Source of the DNA: an uncultured Macellibacteroides sp.
GTDB taxonomy: Bacteria; Bacteroidota; Bacteroidia; Bacteroidales; Tannerellaceae
DNA: 64,000 bases
NCBI RefSeq assembly: GCF_963667135.1
Contig: NZ_OY762974.1
Span: forward strand, 1,054,001-1,118,000
Reading direction: 5' to 3'
The translations under genes and the position numbers were made by a program. The notes below the pieces were generated by a model. It saw only the letters and a list, made by a program, of their open reading frames with translations. It was not told the DNA's origin and searched no databases. Positions 16,649 to 25,848 of the stretch are shown here, one piece after another (within the stretch, counting starts at the first letter, position 1; every line of letters starts with the position of its first letter).

Positions 16649-17983
16649 ATGAAAAACGAAACAATTGGTTTTAAGAATGAAATTAGCTTTGTGTGCTCTC
16701 TCCTCACCGGAGTGGCCGAAAGCAGTCAGGTATATCCCCGCGTTACTGCCGAAATGTTCAACAACCGCGAACTGGCTCTTATCTACAAGGGTATCATCGA
16801 GCTGTTCAACAAGGGGAAGGCCATGGATTATACCCTGTTGGAGCAAGAGATGCGAGACCTGGACAATGAGTTATATGCCGGGATGAACGGTCTCAATTAC
16901 GTGGCGGACGGGTTGCTTTCCGTGGTGGACAATGTGCACGTTACCGCGTACGCCGATCTGATTGTGGACGAGTACCAGCGTAACTGTCTACGTCTGCTAG
17001 CCATAGAGATTTCTGCCAAGTGTGGCAACCGCGAGGTAGCCGTTGATCAGCTGTTGCAGCTGGCCGGAAACCGACTGGAAGAGATAGCCGGACTGGGGAT
17101 AGACAGTGCAAGTACCCGCCAGATTGCGGATATTGGTCAGGCGGTGGTAGAGCGCCACACCCGGTTGTTGGAAAACAACGGCGCATCGGTGGGTTACTCC
17201 ACCGGTCTGAAGGGAATGGACCAGATTATGGGCGGCTTTATGGCGGGCGAGGTTACCGTGGCCTCGGCCCTTACCTCCCACGGCAAAACGGCCCTCTCCC
17301 TCTTCATGGCCATACAGATTGCCAGCAAAGGGGTGCCGGTTTACATTATCTCCCTCGAGATGAGCATGGAACAGATTTACGGACGTATCCTGATGGCTCT
17401 GTCGGACGTTTCGCCCGAAAACCTGCGTATGCACGGACTTACCGCCACAGAGATTGCCGTGGCAAAGAGTCTGAACGAGACCACCCTCAGGGAACTGCCC
17501 ATCTACATCGATTACATTGCTTCGGCACGGCCCGAGGATATCCGCGCCAAGGTGAAGTTAGCACGCAAGCGCCGGCAGTGCGACTTCCTGATTCTGGACT
17601 ACATCAACCAGGTGGATACGGGCAATGCCAACGGCGAGAACCTGGCCACTTCGCTGGGGAATGTGATGAAGCGCATCAAGGATCTGGCCGTGGAAGAGAA
17701 TATCCCGGCCCTGGTTCTGGCACAGATGAACCGCGAGATTGAGAAGCGCAACGACAACTACAAGCACAAGCTGAGCGACCTGCGCGACTCCGGTGTATTG
17801 GAACAGGCGGCTGACGTGGTGTTCTTTATCAACCGCCCCGAACTGCAGGGCAAGGTTACCACCGGGGAGGGCGATTCGCTGGTGGGAGTGGGCAACATCA
17901 CCATCCTGAAGAACCGTAACGGTTCCACCGGAGCTACCCAGTTCCGCTACAACAATCACATGACACGCATCTCCGACTTTTGA
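16649..17983 (+). CDS. DnaB-like replicative helicase
   Basis: A 444-residue hexameric helicase of the DnaB family. The N-terminal domain (about 5-100) includes NEISFVCSLLTGVAESSQVY. The RecA-like domain (about 170-440) starts GYSTGLKGMDQIMGGFMAGE, with Walker A ALTSHGKTALSLFMA (about 215), where His replaces the usual Met/Val before GKT. Walker B is CDFLILDYINQVDTG (about 310). Further motifs are ALVLAQMNREIEKR and SGVLEQAADVVFFINRPE. It overlaps the next gene's alternative TTG start and is separate from any chromosomal dnaB, which supports a mobile or phage replication module. High GC marks this stretch against its AT-rich neighbours. Confidence 0.92.
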   Translation: MKNETIGFKNEISFVCSLLTGVAESSQVYPRVTAEMFNNRELALIYKGIIELFNKGKAMDYTLLEQEMRDLDNELYAGMNGLNYVADGLLSVVDNVHVTAYADLIVDEYQRNCLRLLAIEISAKCGNREVAVDQLLQLAGNRLEEIAGLGIDSASTRQIADIGQAVVERHTRLLENNGASVGYSTGLKGMDQIMGGFMAGEVTVASALTSHGKTALSLFMAIQIASKGVPVYIISLEMSMEQIYGRILMALSDVSPENLRMHGLTATEIAVAKSLNETTLRELPIYIDYIASARPEDIRAKVKLARKRRQCDFLILDYINQVDTGNANGENLATSLGNVMKRIKDLAVEENIPALVLAQMNREIEKRNDNYKHKLSDLRDSGVLEQAADVVFFINRPELQGKVTTGEGDSLVGVGNITILKNRNGSTGATQFRYNNHMTRISDF

Positions 17984-17988
17984 GCATC

Positions 17989-19401
17989 ATGGAAAACAGC
18001 AAAGAAGAGATAACAGCGCTGAAGGATGCCGTGCGCATCGAGCAGGTGATCGGCACCTATGTGCAGCTGGAGAACAAAACGGGCGGTAATTACCTGGGAC
18101 TTTGTCCCTTTCACGACGACACCTCCCCCTCCATGCACGTACATACCGAAAAGCAGATCTTTAAGTGTTTTGCCTGTAACGAAGGGGGCGATGTGATTGC
18201 ATTTATCAGCAAAATCAAATCGTGTTCGTTTGCCGGGGCCGTTAATCTGTTGCGCCAGCAATGGTGCAACGGATCGGTTCCTCCGGCACAACATACCCTC
18301 CGCAGAGAGAAGGCAAAGGAACAAAAACCTCCCGCTTCGCCGGCACAGCTGGCAGCCATGGAGGCCAACAATGTAAAGTTTATGCGTTCGTTGTACGGCT
18401 TCCATCCGCACCTGGCTTCGGTGGGGGATATAAGATTGGTGGAAGATACCGGGTTGGAGGACCTTACCTGGATGGAGGGCGGCAAGTACCACCCCGACTG
18501 CCGGGGCATTGCGCAAACGTATGTGGATTACGAAGTAGGCATGGCGGGCAGTTCGGTGCCGAGGGAGTTCAAAGCCATGGCGGGACGCATTGTATTCCCC
18601 ATCCGCGACGAAAACAACCGGTTGGTTGCCTTTGCCGGGCGAACCACCAAGACCATCACGGAGGAGAACAAGAAGTACATCCGCAAGTACATGAACAGCG
18701 AGAGCAGCGACCTGTACAACAAAAGCCGCACCCTGTACGGGTTGCATCTGGCGGCGGAGGCCATTCGGACCGAGACCTTCGCCTTCCTGACCGAAGGCTA
18801 CAAGGATACATTAGCCATGGTGGCGGCAGGTTTTAAAAACACCGTTGCCCAGTGCGGCGCCGCCTTTACCGACGACCAGGCACAACTGCTGAAGCGCTAC
18901 ACCAAGCGCGTAGCCGTACTAATGGATGCCGACGACCGCGGCCGCGAAATAGCAGCCTCCGCCATCACCGTCCTGCACCGCCACGGCATACAAACCAGCG
19001 ACCTGCTCCTCCCCCCCGGCGAAGACCCCGACTCCCTCTTCCGCCGCCTGGGAAAACACTCCTTCCGCACCATCGTCGCCGAATCCCAACTAACCGGCCA
19101 TCTGCAATCGATAAAAGCAAGTGCCGGAGTAGATTTGGCATTTGTTTGTGGGGAGGGAAAAGAGAAAGGAGTGAGACAAATAGCCGGAAGCAGCAGTATG
19201 ATTGTGATGCAAAGCGATCGCCCCCGGCTGATCGCCCGCGAACAGGAACTTCAAAACCAAATGCGCCACCTGGGAAGCAAACGATTCCTTTTCGGACAAG
19301 GCCCCGAGCGAATGCAAATCAACACCGAACTGATGAAGCTCCGCTCCCAACTCTCCGAAGTAAGCAAACAACTAAACAGACCCGTAGTCTGGTACAAGTA
19401 A
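17989..19401 (+). CDS. CHC2 zinc-finger/Toprim primase (DnaG-like)
   Basis: A 470-residue primase. The ATG at 17989 is 5 nt after the helicase stop; a TTG at 17980 would overlap it. The N-terminal CHC2 zinc finger (about 30-75) reads LGLCPFHDDTSPSMHVH then IFKCFACNEGGDVIAFI. The catalytic core follows, with VFPIRDENNRLVAFAGR, and the Toprim motifs FLTEGYKDTLAM (Glu, about 263) and VAVLMDADDRGREIA (Asp-x-Asp, about 310). A C-terminal extension of about 110 residues is predicted helical and may bind the helicase. With the DnaB-like gene it forms a compact self-replication pair. Confidence 0.92.
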   Translation: MENSKEEITALKDAVRIEQVIGTYVQLENKTGGNYLGLCPFHDDTSPSMHVHTEKQIFKCFACNEGGDVIAFISKIKSCSFAGAVNLLRQQWCNGSVPPAQHTLRREKAKEQKPPASPAQLAAMEANNVKFMRSLYGFHPHLASVGDIRLVEDTGLEDLTWMEGGKYHPDCRGIAQTYVDYEVGMAGSSVPREFKAMAGRIVFPIRDENNRLVAFAGRTTKTITEENKKYIRKYMNSESSDLYNKSRTLYGLHLAAEAIRTETFAFLTEGYKDTLAMVAAGFKNTVAQCGAAFTDDQAQLLKRYTKRVAVLMDADDRGREIAASAITVLHRHGIQTSDLLLPPGEDPDSLFRRLGKHSFRTIVAESQLTGHLQSIKASAGVDLAFVCGEGKEKGVRQIAGSSSMIVMQSDRPRLIAREQELQNQMRHLGSKRFLFGQGPERMQINTELMKLRSQLSEVSKQLNRPVVWYK

Positions 19402-19406
19402 AAGAA

Positions 19407-19448
19407 AATTCATCACCCTCTATTGGACGCAATAGAGGGTGATGAATT
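19407..19448. terminator. Long perfect terminator hairpin after the primase gene
   Basis: AATTCATCACCCTCTATT and AATAGAGGGTGATGAATT form an 18-bp perfect stem with a 6-nt loop, 6 nt after the stop, then T-rich sequence. It closes the replication module. The following 370 bp up to 19818 are AT-rich, with no gene I can support. Confidence 0.9.
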
Positions 19449-19818
19449 TCAATCTTAAAAAAGCATTTCAAAAAATTAAACAGAAAGCTACTTAACAATA
19501 AGATTTTATCAACCTATCGAATTATATATAAAAGGGGTTCTTCTATAATAAGTTTCACTTGCACTTGCATGTATGTTTCTGGTTTTGAGGAATGATAAAT
19601 GGGAAAATAGCTTTATCCCGATTATAAATAAACATTTTAATCGATTTGTATAAAAACTTATCAATTAATTTCGAGAGGTACTTTTTTATCTATATTTTTG
19701 CAAAAACCACGTATTCTATATTACCCATATTACATACTAATAATAAAGGGAGGTCATATAAATGCATTAAATGTATAACTAAGATAATTAGGAAGTAGTT
19801 CACATTAAAGATATAATC

Positions 19819-21132
19819 ATGAATAGAATTATTATTGTTGGAAATGGGTTTGATAAGGCACACAATCTAAGGACTGGGTATAAAGAATTTATTGATGATT
19901 ATTGGAGAGACTTTACTAATAAAACGACAGATAAAGCTGTCAAACAATATGTTATAGATAAAATTATATCTTATAGTGATGGTTGTGTAAGTTTGGAGAT
20001 AATTAAGCCCGATCAAAAGATAGTTGGTATGCCTCCTTTCACACGTGAAAAACCAAAATCTTATAAAGAGTTAATTGATTATATTGAAGAGTGCAACAAA
20101 ATATTGGGTACAAAAAAAATTGTATTAAGTTTTGAAAATAAGTTTTTTGAACATATATCAAAACAATGCTCATTAACAAATTGGCTAGATATAGAAAATG
20201 AATATTATGATGAATTAAAAAAACTTCTTTTGGATGTTGATCCAAATAGGAGACACGAAAAGATTAAGGAGTTGAATAAAGAATGGAACGCTGTTAAAAA
20301 CCTTTTAGAGAGACACTTGATCAATGTTTCTAAAAACAAAGAATTAGAAAAACACAGATCCATACAAGATGCTTTTTCAAGCTCTGTAGAGTTTGATGAT
20401 ATAGCGACTTGCAAGCAGCGTGAGTTTGTTAATTCCATATTTTCTGAAATTGAACGTTTTGGAAATTTTATTGAGTTTGAAGCAGACAAATACAATGACC
20501 CACAATACAATGTATGCAATAATGTAGAAGAAGAGCGAATGCACTTTTTTCAAAAAAACAAAGATAATGAATGCTTTAAAAAGAGTCATTGCATTCCTCT
20601 CACATTACTTCTAAACTTCAATTATACAAAAACGGCTGAAATACTATATACAAATGAAGAAATGAATTATGAGATAATCAATATTCATGGAGAACTTAAC
20701 AGTGGCGACAACCCAATCATTTTCGGATATGGTGATGAATTGGATGACAATTATCAGAAAATTGAAAAAACACAAGATAATGATTTTTTAGAGAATATTA
20801 AATCTATAAAATACCATCAAACAAGGAATTATAGAAACTTATTGAAGTTTATAGATTCAGGAATATATCAAGTGTTTGTTATGGGTCATTCTTGTGGAAA
20901 TTCAGATAGAACTTTGTTAAACACTCTATTTGAACACGACAATTGTGTCTCTATCAAAGTATACTACAGACAACCTGAAGATGGTCCAGATGACTATAGC
21001 AATTTAATAAAAAACATTTCGCGTAACTTTAATGACAAACCCAAAATGCGTGATATAGTTGTAAATCGAGAAAATTGTTCACCATTGGTTCCCAACATAG
21101 AAGCAACATTATCTGGAAATATAAGCTGTTAA
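19819..21132 (+). CDS. abiH: AbiH family abortive-infection protein
   Basis: A 437-residue protein of the AbiH family of phage abortive infection. The diagnostic N-terminus is MNRIIIVGNGFDKAHNLRTG, with a nucleotide-binding-like GNGFD loop. Later conserved blocks are LNFNYTKTAEILY (about 265), INIHGELNSGDNPIIFGYGDE (about 290-310) and a C-terminal YQVFVMGHSCGNSDRTLLN (about 350-370). Length is typical. The gene is monocistronic, AT-rich, and opens the defence-like island. Infected cells would presumably be killed or stalled by an unknown mechanism; this is inferred from family precedent in lactococci. Confidence 0.9.
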   Translation: MNRIIIVGNGFDKAHNLRTGYKEFIDDYWRDFTNKTTDKAVKQYVIDKIISYSDGCVSLEIIKPDQKIVGMPPFTREKPKSYKELIDYIEECNKILGTKKIVLSFENKFFEHISKQCSLTNWLDIENEYYDELKKLLLDVDPNRRHEKIKELNKEWNAVKNLLERHLINVSKNKELEKHRSIQDAFSSSVEFDDIATCKQREFVNSIFSEIERFGNFIEFEADKYNDPQYNVCNNVEEERMHFFQKNKDNECFKKSHCIPLTLLLNFNYTKTAEILYTNEEMNYEIINIHGELNSGDNPIIFGYGDELDDNYQKIEKTQDNDFLENIKSIKYHQTRNYRNLLKFIDSGIYQVFVMGHSCGNSDRTLLNTLFEHDNCVSIKVYYRQPEDGPDDYSNLIKNISRNFNDKPKMRDIVVNRENCSPLVPNIEATLSGNISC

Positions 21133-21211
21133 AAGAATATGTATCCACCGACCTGCAGAACATATAAACTATATTGTAAATCACTAAAATGGGAATAAAA
21201 CAAACATTCCA

Positions 21212-21951
21212 ATGCAGGTAAACGTCATCGACAAGAAGTCTGCCCTTTGGAATCCGTAGCACTGTTACCACAAGCTGAGTGAGGGTTGTCACCATTGCTA
21301 CGTATACCGTAGGGATGCCCGGCAAAATATAGACAGCTCTGTGGTTATGCAAACGAAAAGTTTCGATGTGCTGGTCCACCGGAAACGCAACAGGGAGTAC
21401 AAAATTCCCTCCGGCACGATGGTCTACACCTGCTGCACTTCCGATTTCTTTGTGGAGGATGCCGACCCATAGCGCCCCGATGCCTAGGAGATGATCCACC
21501 AACGGAGCGACCTTCTCTTCTTGATGATTACGAAGCGAATAGACCGGCGGATCAATGCCTGCCGGCCGACTAGGGCGAGGACTACGAGCATGTTACCATC
21601 TGTTGCACTGTAGAGAACCAATCTCGTGCCGACTATCGATTGCCTATTTACCGCTCCGCTCCCATCCGGCACAAAATCATCATTTGCGAACCGCTGCTGG
21701 CGCGCATCGATCTTGCATCCTACAACATAGGCCAATGGGAGGAACAAGTAGCAGCTGGCGGCGAATCCGGCAACGAAGCCCGCCCTTTCAACTTCGACTG
21801 GGTGATGGAACTCCGTAGCGTTTGCGAAAAGGAAAAGGTATCCTTCTAGTTCAAACAAACCGGCGCCAACTTCATAAAAGACGGCAAACGCTTCAACATC
21901 AAACGCCCCCTCCAACACTCCAAATCCCGAAAGGCCGGAATCAATCTCTGA
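21212..21951 (+). pseudogene. Decayed DUF5131 (phage Gp37/Gp68-like) gene
   Basis: This copy aligns end to end with the intact gene at 30131-30871 (740 versus 741 nt). Five tryptophan codons have become TAG, at 21257, 21470, 21485, 21571 and 21847. A single-base deletion near 21545 shifts the frame. No other in-frame nonsense changes were seen when aligned to the intact copy. The ends, including the initiator ATGCAGGTAAA and the stop, are preserved. It cannot make a full protein under the standard code. It lies between AbiH and the kinase-NUDIX pair. Confidence 0.93.
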
Positions 21952-22016
21952 ACTGAAGTTGTCTCCGACACACTCTTTGATATTAGAAAGATTGATACAA
22001 AGGCAAGTACCCTAAA

Positions 22017-22070
22017 ACAAGAAAAGCTTTCCGTTTGGAATGCCTTTCTTATTAGTGATCCACATGGGAT
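22017..22070 (+). repeat. Dispersed ~55-bp repeat, copy 1
   Basis: ACAAGAAAAGCTTTCCGTT is identical to 28515 onward, and similarity continues for another ~35 bp through gtgat. The core can fold as a hairpin. It lies in the 567-bp gap between the DUF5131 pseudogene and the next gene; the rest of that gap shows no gene. Confidence 0.7.
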
Positions 22071-22518
22071 TCTTCTATAGAAATTACTATACTGGGATTT
22101 AAAACTTTATATTTATTGCTTAAAGTATATCCTATGAATTTTCTACGTGCTTACGCTATAGTTTGCTCGAGGAGAATACTTAATCAAAAATGTTTATTGT
22201 AATGACGGTTCAATCAATAATTAGCTACAAATAAAATATAATTTATAAAAGATTTCTATTGAGGAGATAAAATAAATATAATAGGTTGATTAATCAATGT
22301 TATTTTTATATTTTTGTATTATGATTAAGTAAGGAGCTAAGCAAGGAGCTCAGTATTGTTAAATAAGATAGTTTGTGTACATCTTATTACTATGACACTA
22401 AAACGGTTGCAATAATATTGAATATATACATGAAGACTGTGTTGTTTTGAAATTCAAATATTTATTTAATTTCTTGTGTATATAAACAAGTTGAAACTAT
22501 ACTAATATTGACATACTT

Positions 22519-22986
22519 ATGAGAACACTTTACTTGTCTAACAAAAGCTGTATTTGGATATTTTTATATTACTCAATACTATTTGTAATTTCAGTTAGTC
22601 TTGTCATTTTATATTTTTACAAGGGGGAGATAAACGATAATGATGTATACATCTATGCTCCATTGAGTGGGTTATTCGGAACTTGTATATATTATATTCG
22701 GAAATTATACAAAGATTGCTTTTTAGATGATAAAATATCTACAGATAAGCAGTTTTTAAAACAATCAGCGACAATAATTTACTTCATTACAAGACCATTT
22801 TTTGCTGTTGCATTCTCTTTTATTGTTGTAATTGCACTAAAAGCAGGATTTAAAATTGTGGCGACACCTCAAAGTGAATTGAACCCCCTAAATTTCATTT
22901 ACACATGTATATTTCTTTCTTTCTTTTGTGGGTTTAAAGTTGGTAAATTAATCACAAAGTTTGAAAATTTTGAAATTACAAGATAA
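22519..22986 (+). CDS. Small membrane protein coupled to the kinase-NUDIX gene
   Basis: A 155-residue protein with four hydrophobic segments in two pairs: about 13-33, 45-60, 86-107 and 127-145. Between the pairs is a charged loop (RKLYKDCFLDDKISTDKQFL). No catalytic motif is visible and I do not recognise the family. Its stop overlaps the start of the next gene by one nucleotide (TAATG), so the two products are made together. A membrane partner or effector for the downstream nucleotide enzyme is plausible; this is inference. Confidence 0.7.
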   Translation: MRTLYLSNKSCIWIFLYYSILFVISVSLVILYFYKGEINDNDVYIYAPLSGLFGTCIYYIRKLYKDCFLDDKISTDKQFLKQSATIIYFITRPFFAVAFSFIVVIALKAGFKIVATPQSELNPLNFIYTCIFLSFFCGFKVGKLITKFENFEITR

Positions 22987-24704
22987 TGACAAACGAAGAA
23001 ATTAAAATTCAAAATCTTGAAAAGCTTGCAAAATTAGTTTTGGAAGCTAAAAAGACCGCACGTCCTAGGAGACCAATTGTAATCGAATTTTGCGGAACAC
23101 CTAAAGCGGGTAAATCTTCATGTGTTTCTTCATTGAATTTATTTCTGAAAAGAAATGGGTTTAAAACAAAAGTCTTGTCAGAAAGAGCAAGTATATGCCC
23201 TATACAAGATAAATATAATCCATCTTTTAACTTGTGGAACTTTTTTTCATCAAGTGCAGAATTATTGGAAAATTTCGTAGAAAAATCTAAGGAAATAGAT
23301 GTCATATTATGCGATAGAAGCGTTTTTGATAGTTTATGTTGGTTTCAATGGTTTAAACAATATGATCATATTAATGATGATGATTTTAATGTTATAGAAA
23401 CATTTCTAACAATGAATAGATTTAGGTCAATGTTTGATCTCATTTATGTATTCAAAACATCATCAAAAGTCGCTTTAGATAGAGAATATGCAAATCTTTT
23501 GACAAGGAAAACGGGGTCAATCATGAATGATAATGTATTATCTGAATATAATACATGTTTAGATATTGCTAAAAATAAGTATGAAAATAAATTCAGATGT
23601 ATACGAGAAATAAATACAGATAATTTGAATCAGAATGCTGTAAATTATAAAGTTACACAAGGAGTACTTAAGAGTTTGTATGAATTAATAATAGAAAAGG
23701 TTGCATATATTGACCGTGATAGTATATCTAAATATGAAAATAAAAATTATTGGTTTGACAAATCATTTATTTCTTGTCTAAATGTAAAATATGACTATAG
23801 AGATCAAGTAGAGAAAAACTCTAAATTAGTTCAACCTCTTCCCGTTATTATTTTAATAAATAAAAATAAAAGCAAAATATTAATAGTTAAGAAAAAATCA
23901 AATTCCTTGGGTAAAAACTCTCCGGAAAAAGATAATTTACTAGCTTATTTTGGCGGACATATTCGCTTTGAAGATAAGGTTAGCGATGATTTTAACCAGA
24001 CAATATTTAATGCTCTTAGTCGAGAAATTCAAGAAGAATTAGGACTTTCACTCAATATTGCCTCAAACTGTACTGAACCTTTGTTCATATGGCTTAAAGA
24101 TAATGAAAGAAGCGAGAAACATTTAGCTATATGCTATTTATATCAAGCCGATTTCAACCATCATAAAATCAAACTTGACGAATATGAATTTATTCAGAAA
24201 ACAGGAACGAGTGAAAGCGGTAAAATTCTAAATCTAAGAGATATCAATCTTGATAAATTCGAAAAATGGTCTAAAATAATTTTGGAAGAATTGCTAAATA
24301 TAAAAGGTGGACAATTAAATTTATTTGAATGCAAGACTGTTTCTTATAATAAATTGGATACAAACCAATTTGAGATTTTAGAAGTAGATAACAGCAAACT
24401 TGTTGATAACTATTATATCTATATAAGACCTGAGGGATTAGATAAAAATCAATTGTCTGATTTCATATATATGTTTAGAAAATATTATTGCAATAGAGAA
24501 AAAAGTAATATATATATAATAGATAACCCAGAGATATATCCATTAATAAAAAAACACCCGTTAAAGGGAGAAGAATATATACGTGTAGCTGATCATTTTG
24601 TAGCAATGTCTTCATTTGATGTTCCAAATGTGGTATCAATGTATCCTTTTCAAGATTTTTATTATAAAAAAATTGGAGGTAAAAACATGAAAGAAGATAT
24701 CTAG
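22986..24704 (+). CDS. P-loop kinase-like ATPase fused to a NUDIX hydrolase domain
   Basis: A 572-residue fusion. The N-terminal P-loop domain (about 28-200) has Walker A EFCGTPKAGKSSCVSSL and a thymidylate/deoxynucleoside-kinase-like layout: KVLSERASICPI, then DVILCDRSVFDSLCWF, where DR fits a Walker B/substrate motif. A central linker (about 210-280) leads to a NUDIX domain (about 285-425). Its Nudix box is AYFGGHIRFEDK... with ALSREIQEELGLSL, containing the required RExxEE. A C-terminal region of about 140 residues is unassigned. Together it could phosphorylate and hydrolyse nucleotides, or use the P-loop as a switch. The membrane gene upstream is co-translated. Substrate unknown. Confidence 0.82.
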   Translation: MTNEEIKIQNLEKLAKLVLEAKKTARPRRPIVIEFCGTPKAGKSSCVSSLNLFLKRNGFKTKVLSERASICPIQDKYNPSFNLWNFFSSSAELLENFVEKSKEIDVILCDRSVFDSLCWFQWFKQYDHINDDDFNVIETFLTMNRFRSMFDLIYVFKTSSKVALDREYANLLTRKTGSIMNDNVLSEYNTCLDIAKNKYENKFRCIREINTDNLNQNAVNYKVTQGVLKSLYELIIEKVAYIDRDSISKYENKNYWFDKSFISCLNVKYDYRDQVEKNSKLVQPLPVIILINKNKSKILIVKKKSNSLGKNSPEKDNLLAYFGGHIRFEDKVSDDFNQTIFNALSREIQEELGLSLNIASNCTEPLFIWLKDNERSEKHLAICYLYQADFNHHKIKLDEYEFIQKTGTSESGKILNLRDINLDKFEKWSKIILEELLNIKGGQLNLFECKTVSYNKLDTNQFEILEVDNSKLVDNYYIYIRPEGLDKNQLSDFIYMFRKYYCNREKSNIYIIDNPEIYPLIKKHPLKGEEYIRVADHFVAMSSFDVPNVVSMYPFQDFYYKKIGGKNMKEDI

Positions 24705-24712
24705 TGGGTGTT

Positions 24713-24756
24713 GTAATTTGTAAGTCTTCGGTGTAAATATAAAACTTACAAATTAC
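24713..24756. terminator. Bidirectional terminator between convergent operons
   Basis: GTAATTTGTAAGT and ACTTACAAATTAC form a perfect 13-bp stem around an 18-nt loop. It lies between the kinase-NUDIX gene and the convergent NdpA-like operon and can serve both. Confidence 0.8.
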
Positions 24757-24803
24757 TATTTAGATATTATTCCGTCTTTTTAAGGTATATAATATTCAAT
24801 GTA

Positions 24804-25844
24804 TTAAGACTCTTCATTATAATATACTTTATAATATTTTCCCTTTTCATCTCTCCCTTGCTCTATTAAATTACTATCACCATGTACGTATATATCGAAG
24901 TTATTATCTAATTTAATGATACTTCTTAATGCCTTTGTTCCTTTTTTAACAGCACTATCAGAAATAATGAAATTATTAGAAATATCTATTTCATGCTCTT
25001 GCTTGTAATCTGTAACAAATTTTTTAAAACTATTGACTATTTCTTTCTTTCCAATGACTTCATGAGCAAATTCATTGATATCAAAATCTGTTTTTTCTTT
25101 AAAGAACTTTATAGATTTATTTATTAAATCTACTTGATCTACTTTTGAGAGTTCAAACTGTTGAGGAATTTCTTTCTTTACAAAATTTTTATAGATTGAC
25201 AAAATATTTTGCGTATCAGAATATTCATCTTGCCGAGGATGAATATGTAGAAAGTCATCTATCCAATACCGTGCTTCTGCACCCTTATTTACGTTATCTA
25301 CAATAGATACTACAAACCCTTTGTCTTTTTCTATGTTAAAAATTAGACATCCTTTGTCAAGTTTGTTGATATTGATTCCTTGCTGGCTTTCAATATTAAA
25401 TCCATCTTTAGATGAAGATACTTTTAAAAAAGTATCTTTGTTTTCAGACTTAAATAACCCGATCACATCTACTTCTTTATTATCTAAGATGCAATTTTTC
25501 ATATAAGCCATATAAAATTCTCCTCCTTTAATTTTAGGGTGAGAACTTTGTTCATAAAGATGTTTGGTGATGTTTATTGACTGCTCATAAAAGGTGTTAG
25601 GGTTTTCAAACACCTTAGAAATATAGACGTATATTTCGTTCATTATCAGTTCAGATGAATGAAAAAAACTATAATATTCCTTAGACTTGAAAGGAGTTGT
25701 AAAATATCTAAGTAAAGAAATACGGGTTACCGGATTTTCTATATCTAAAAGAGAACGAGAAAACTGTATATTTTCACTTTCATATTTTGAACCTACTTTG
25801 TGTAATATAAGTTTGTCTATATTGCAGTTAATAATATCTATCAT
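24804..25844 (-). CDS. NdpA/YejK-like nucleoid-associated protein (third gene of the alarmone operon)
   Basis: A 346-residue protein with the 37-kDa nucleoid-associated (NdpA) pattern. The N-terminus IDIINCNIDKLILHKVGSKY is typical. Then come YEQSSHPKIKGGEFYMAYMKN (about 95-120), VDVIGLFKSENKDTFLKV, and the signature INKLDKGCLIFNIEKDKGFVVSIVD (about 160-185), followed by AEARYWIDDFL. A C-terminal segment rich in Lys/Asp follows. It lies 4 nt downstream of the RelA/SpoT-domain gene. NdpA proteins bind DNA or nucleoids; here the partner is an alarmone synthetase, which is unusual. The role in the operon is inferred. Confidence 0.8.
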   Translation of the reverse strand: MIDIINCNIDKLILHKVGSKYESENIQFSRSLLDIENPVTRISLLRYFTTPFKSKEYYSFFHSSELIMNEIYVYISKVFENPNTFYEQSINITKHLYEQSSHPKIKGGEFYMAYMKNCILDNKEVDVIGLFKSENKDTFLKVSSSKDGFNIESQQGININKLDKGCLIFNIEKDKGFVVSIVDNVNKGAEARYWIDDFLHIHPRQDEYSDTQNILSIYKNFVKKEIPQQFELSKVDQVDLINKSIKFFKEKTDFDINEFAHEVIGKKEIVNSFKKFVTDYKQEHEIDISNNFIISDSAVKKGTKALRSIIKLDNNFDIYVHGDSNLIEQGRDEKGKYYKVYYNEES

Positions 25845-25848
25845 AATT

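Noticed and set aside
21212-21951. Reading TAG as Trp to rescue the DUF5131 copy
   Set aside because: A single-base deletion near 21545 breaks the frame regardless of stop-codon meaning, and no suppressor tRNA is visible in the window.
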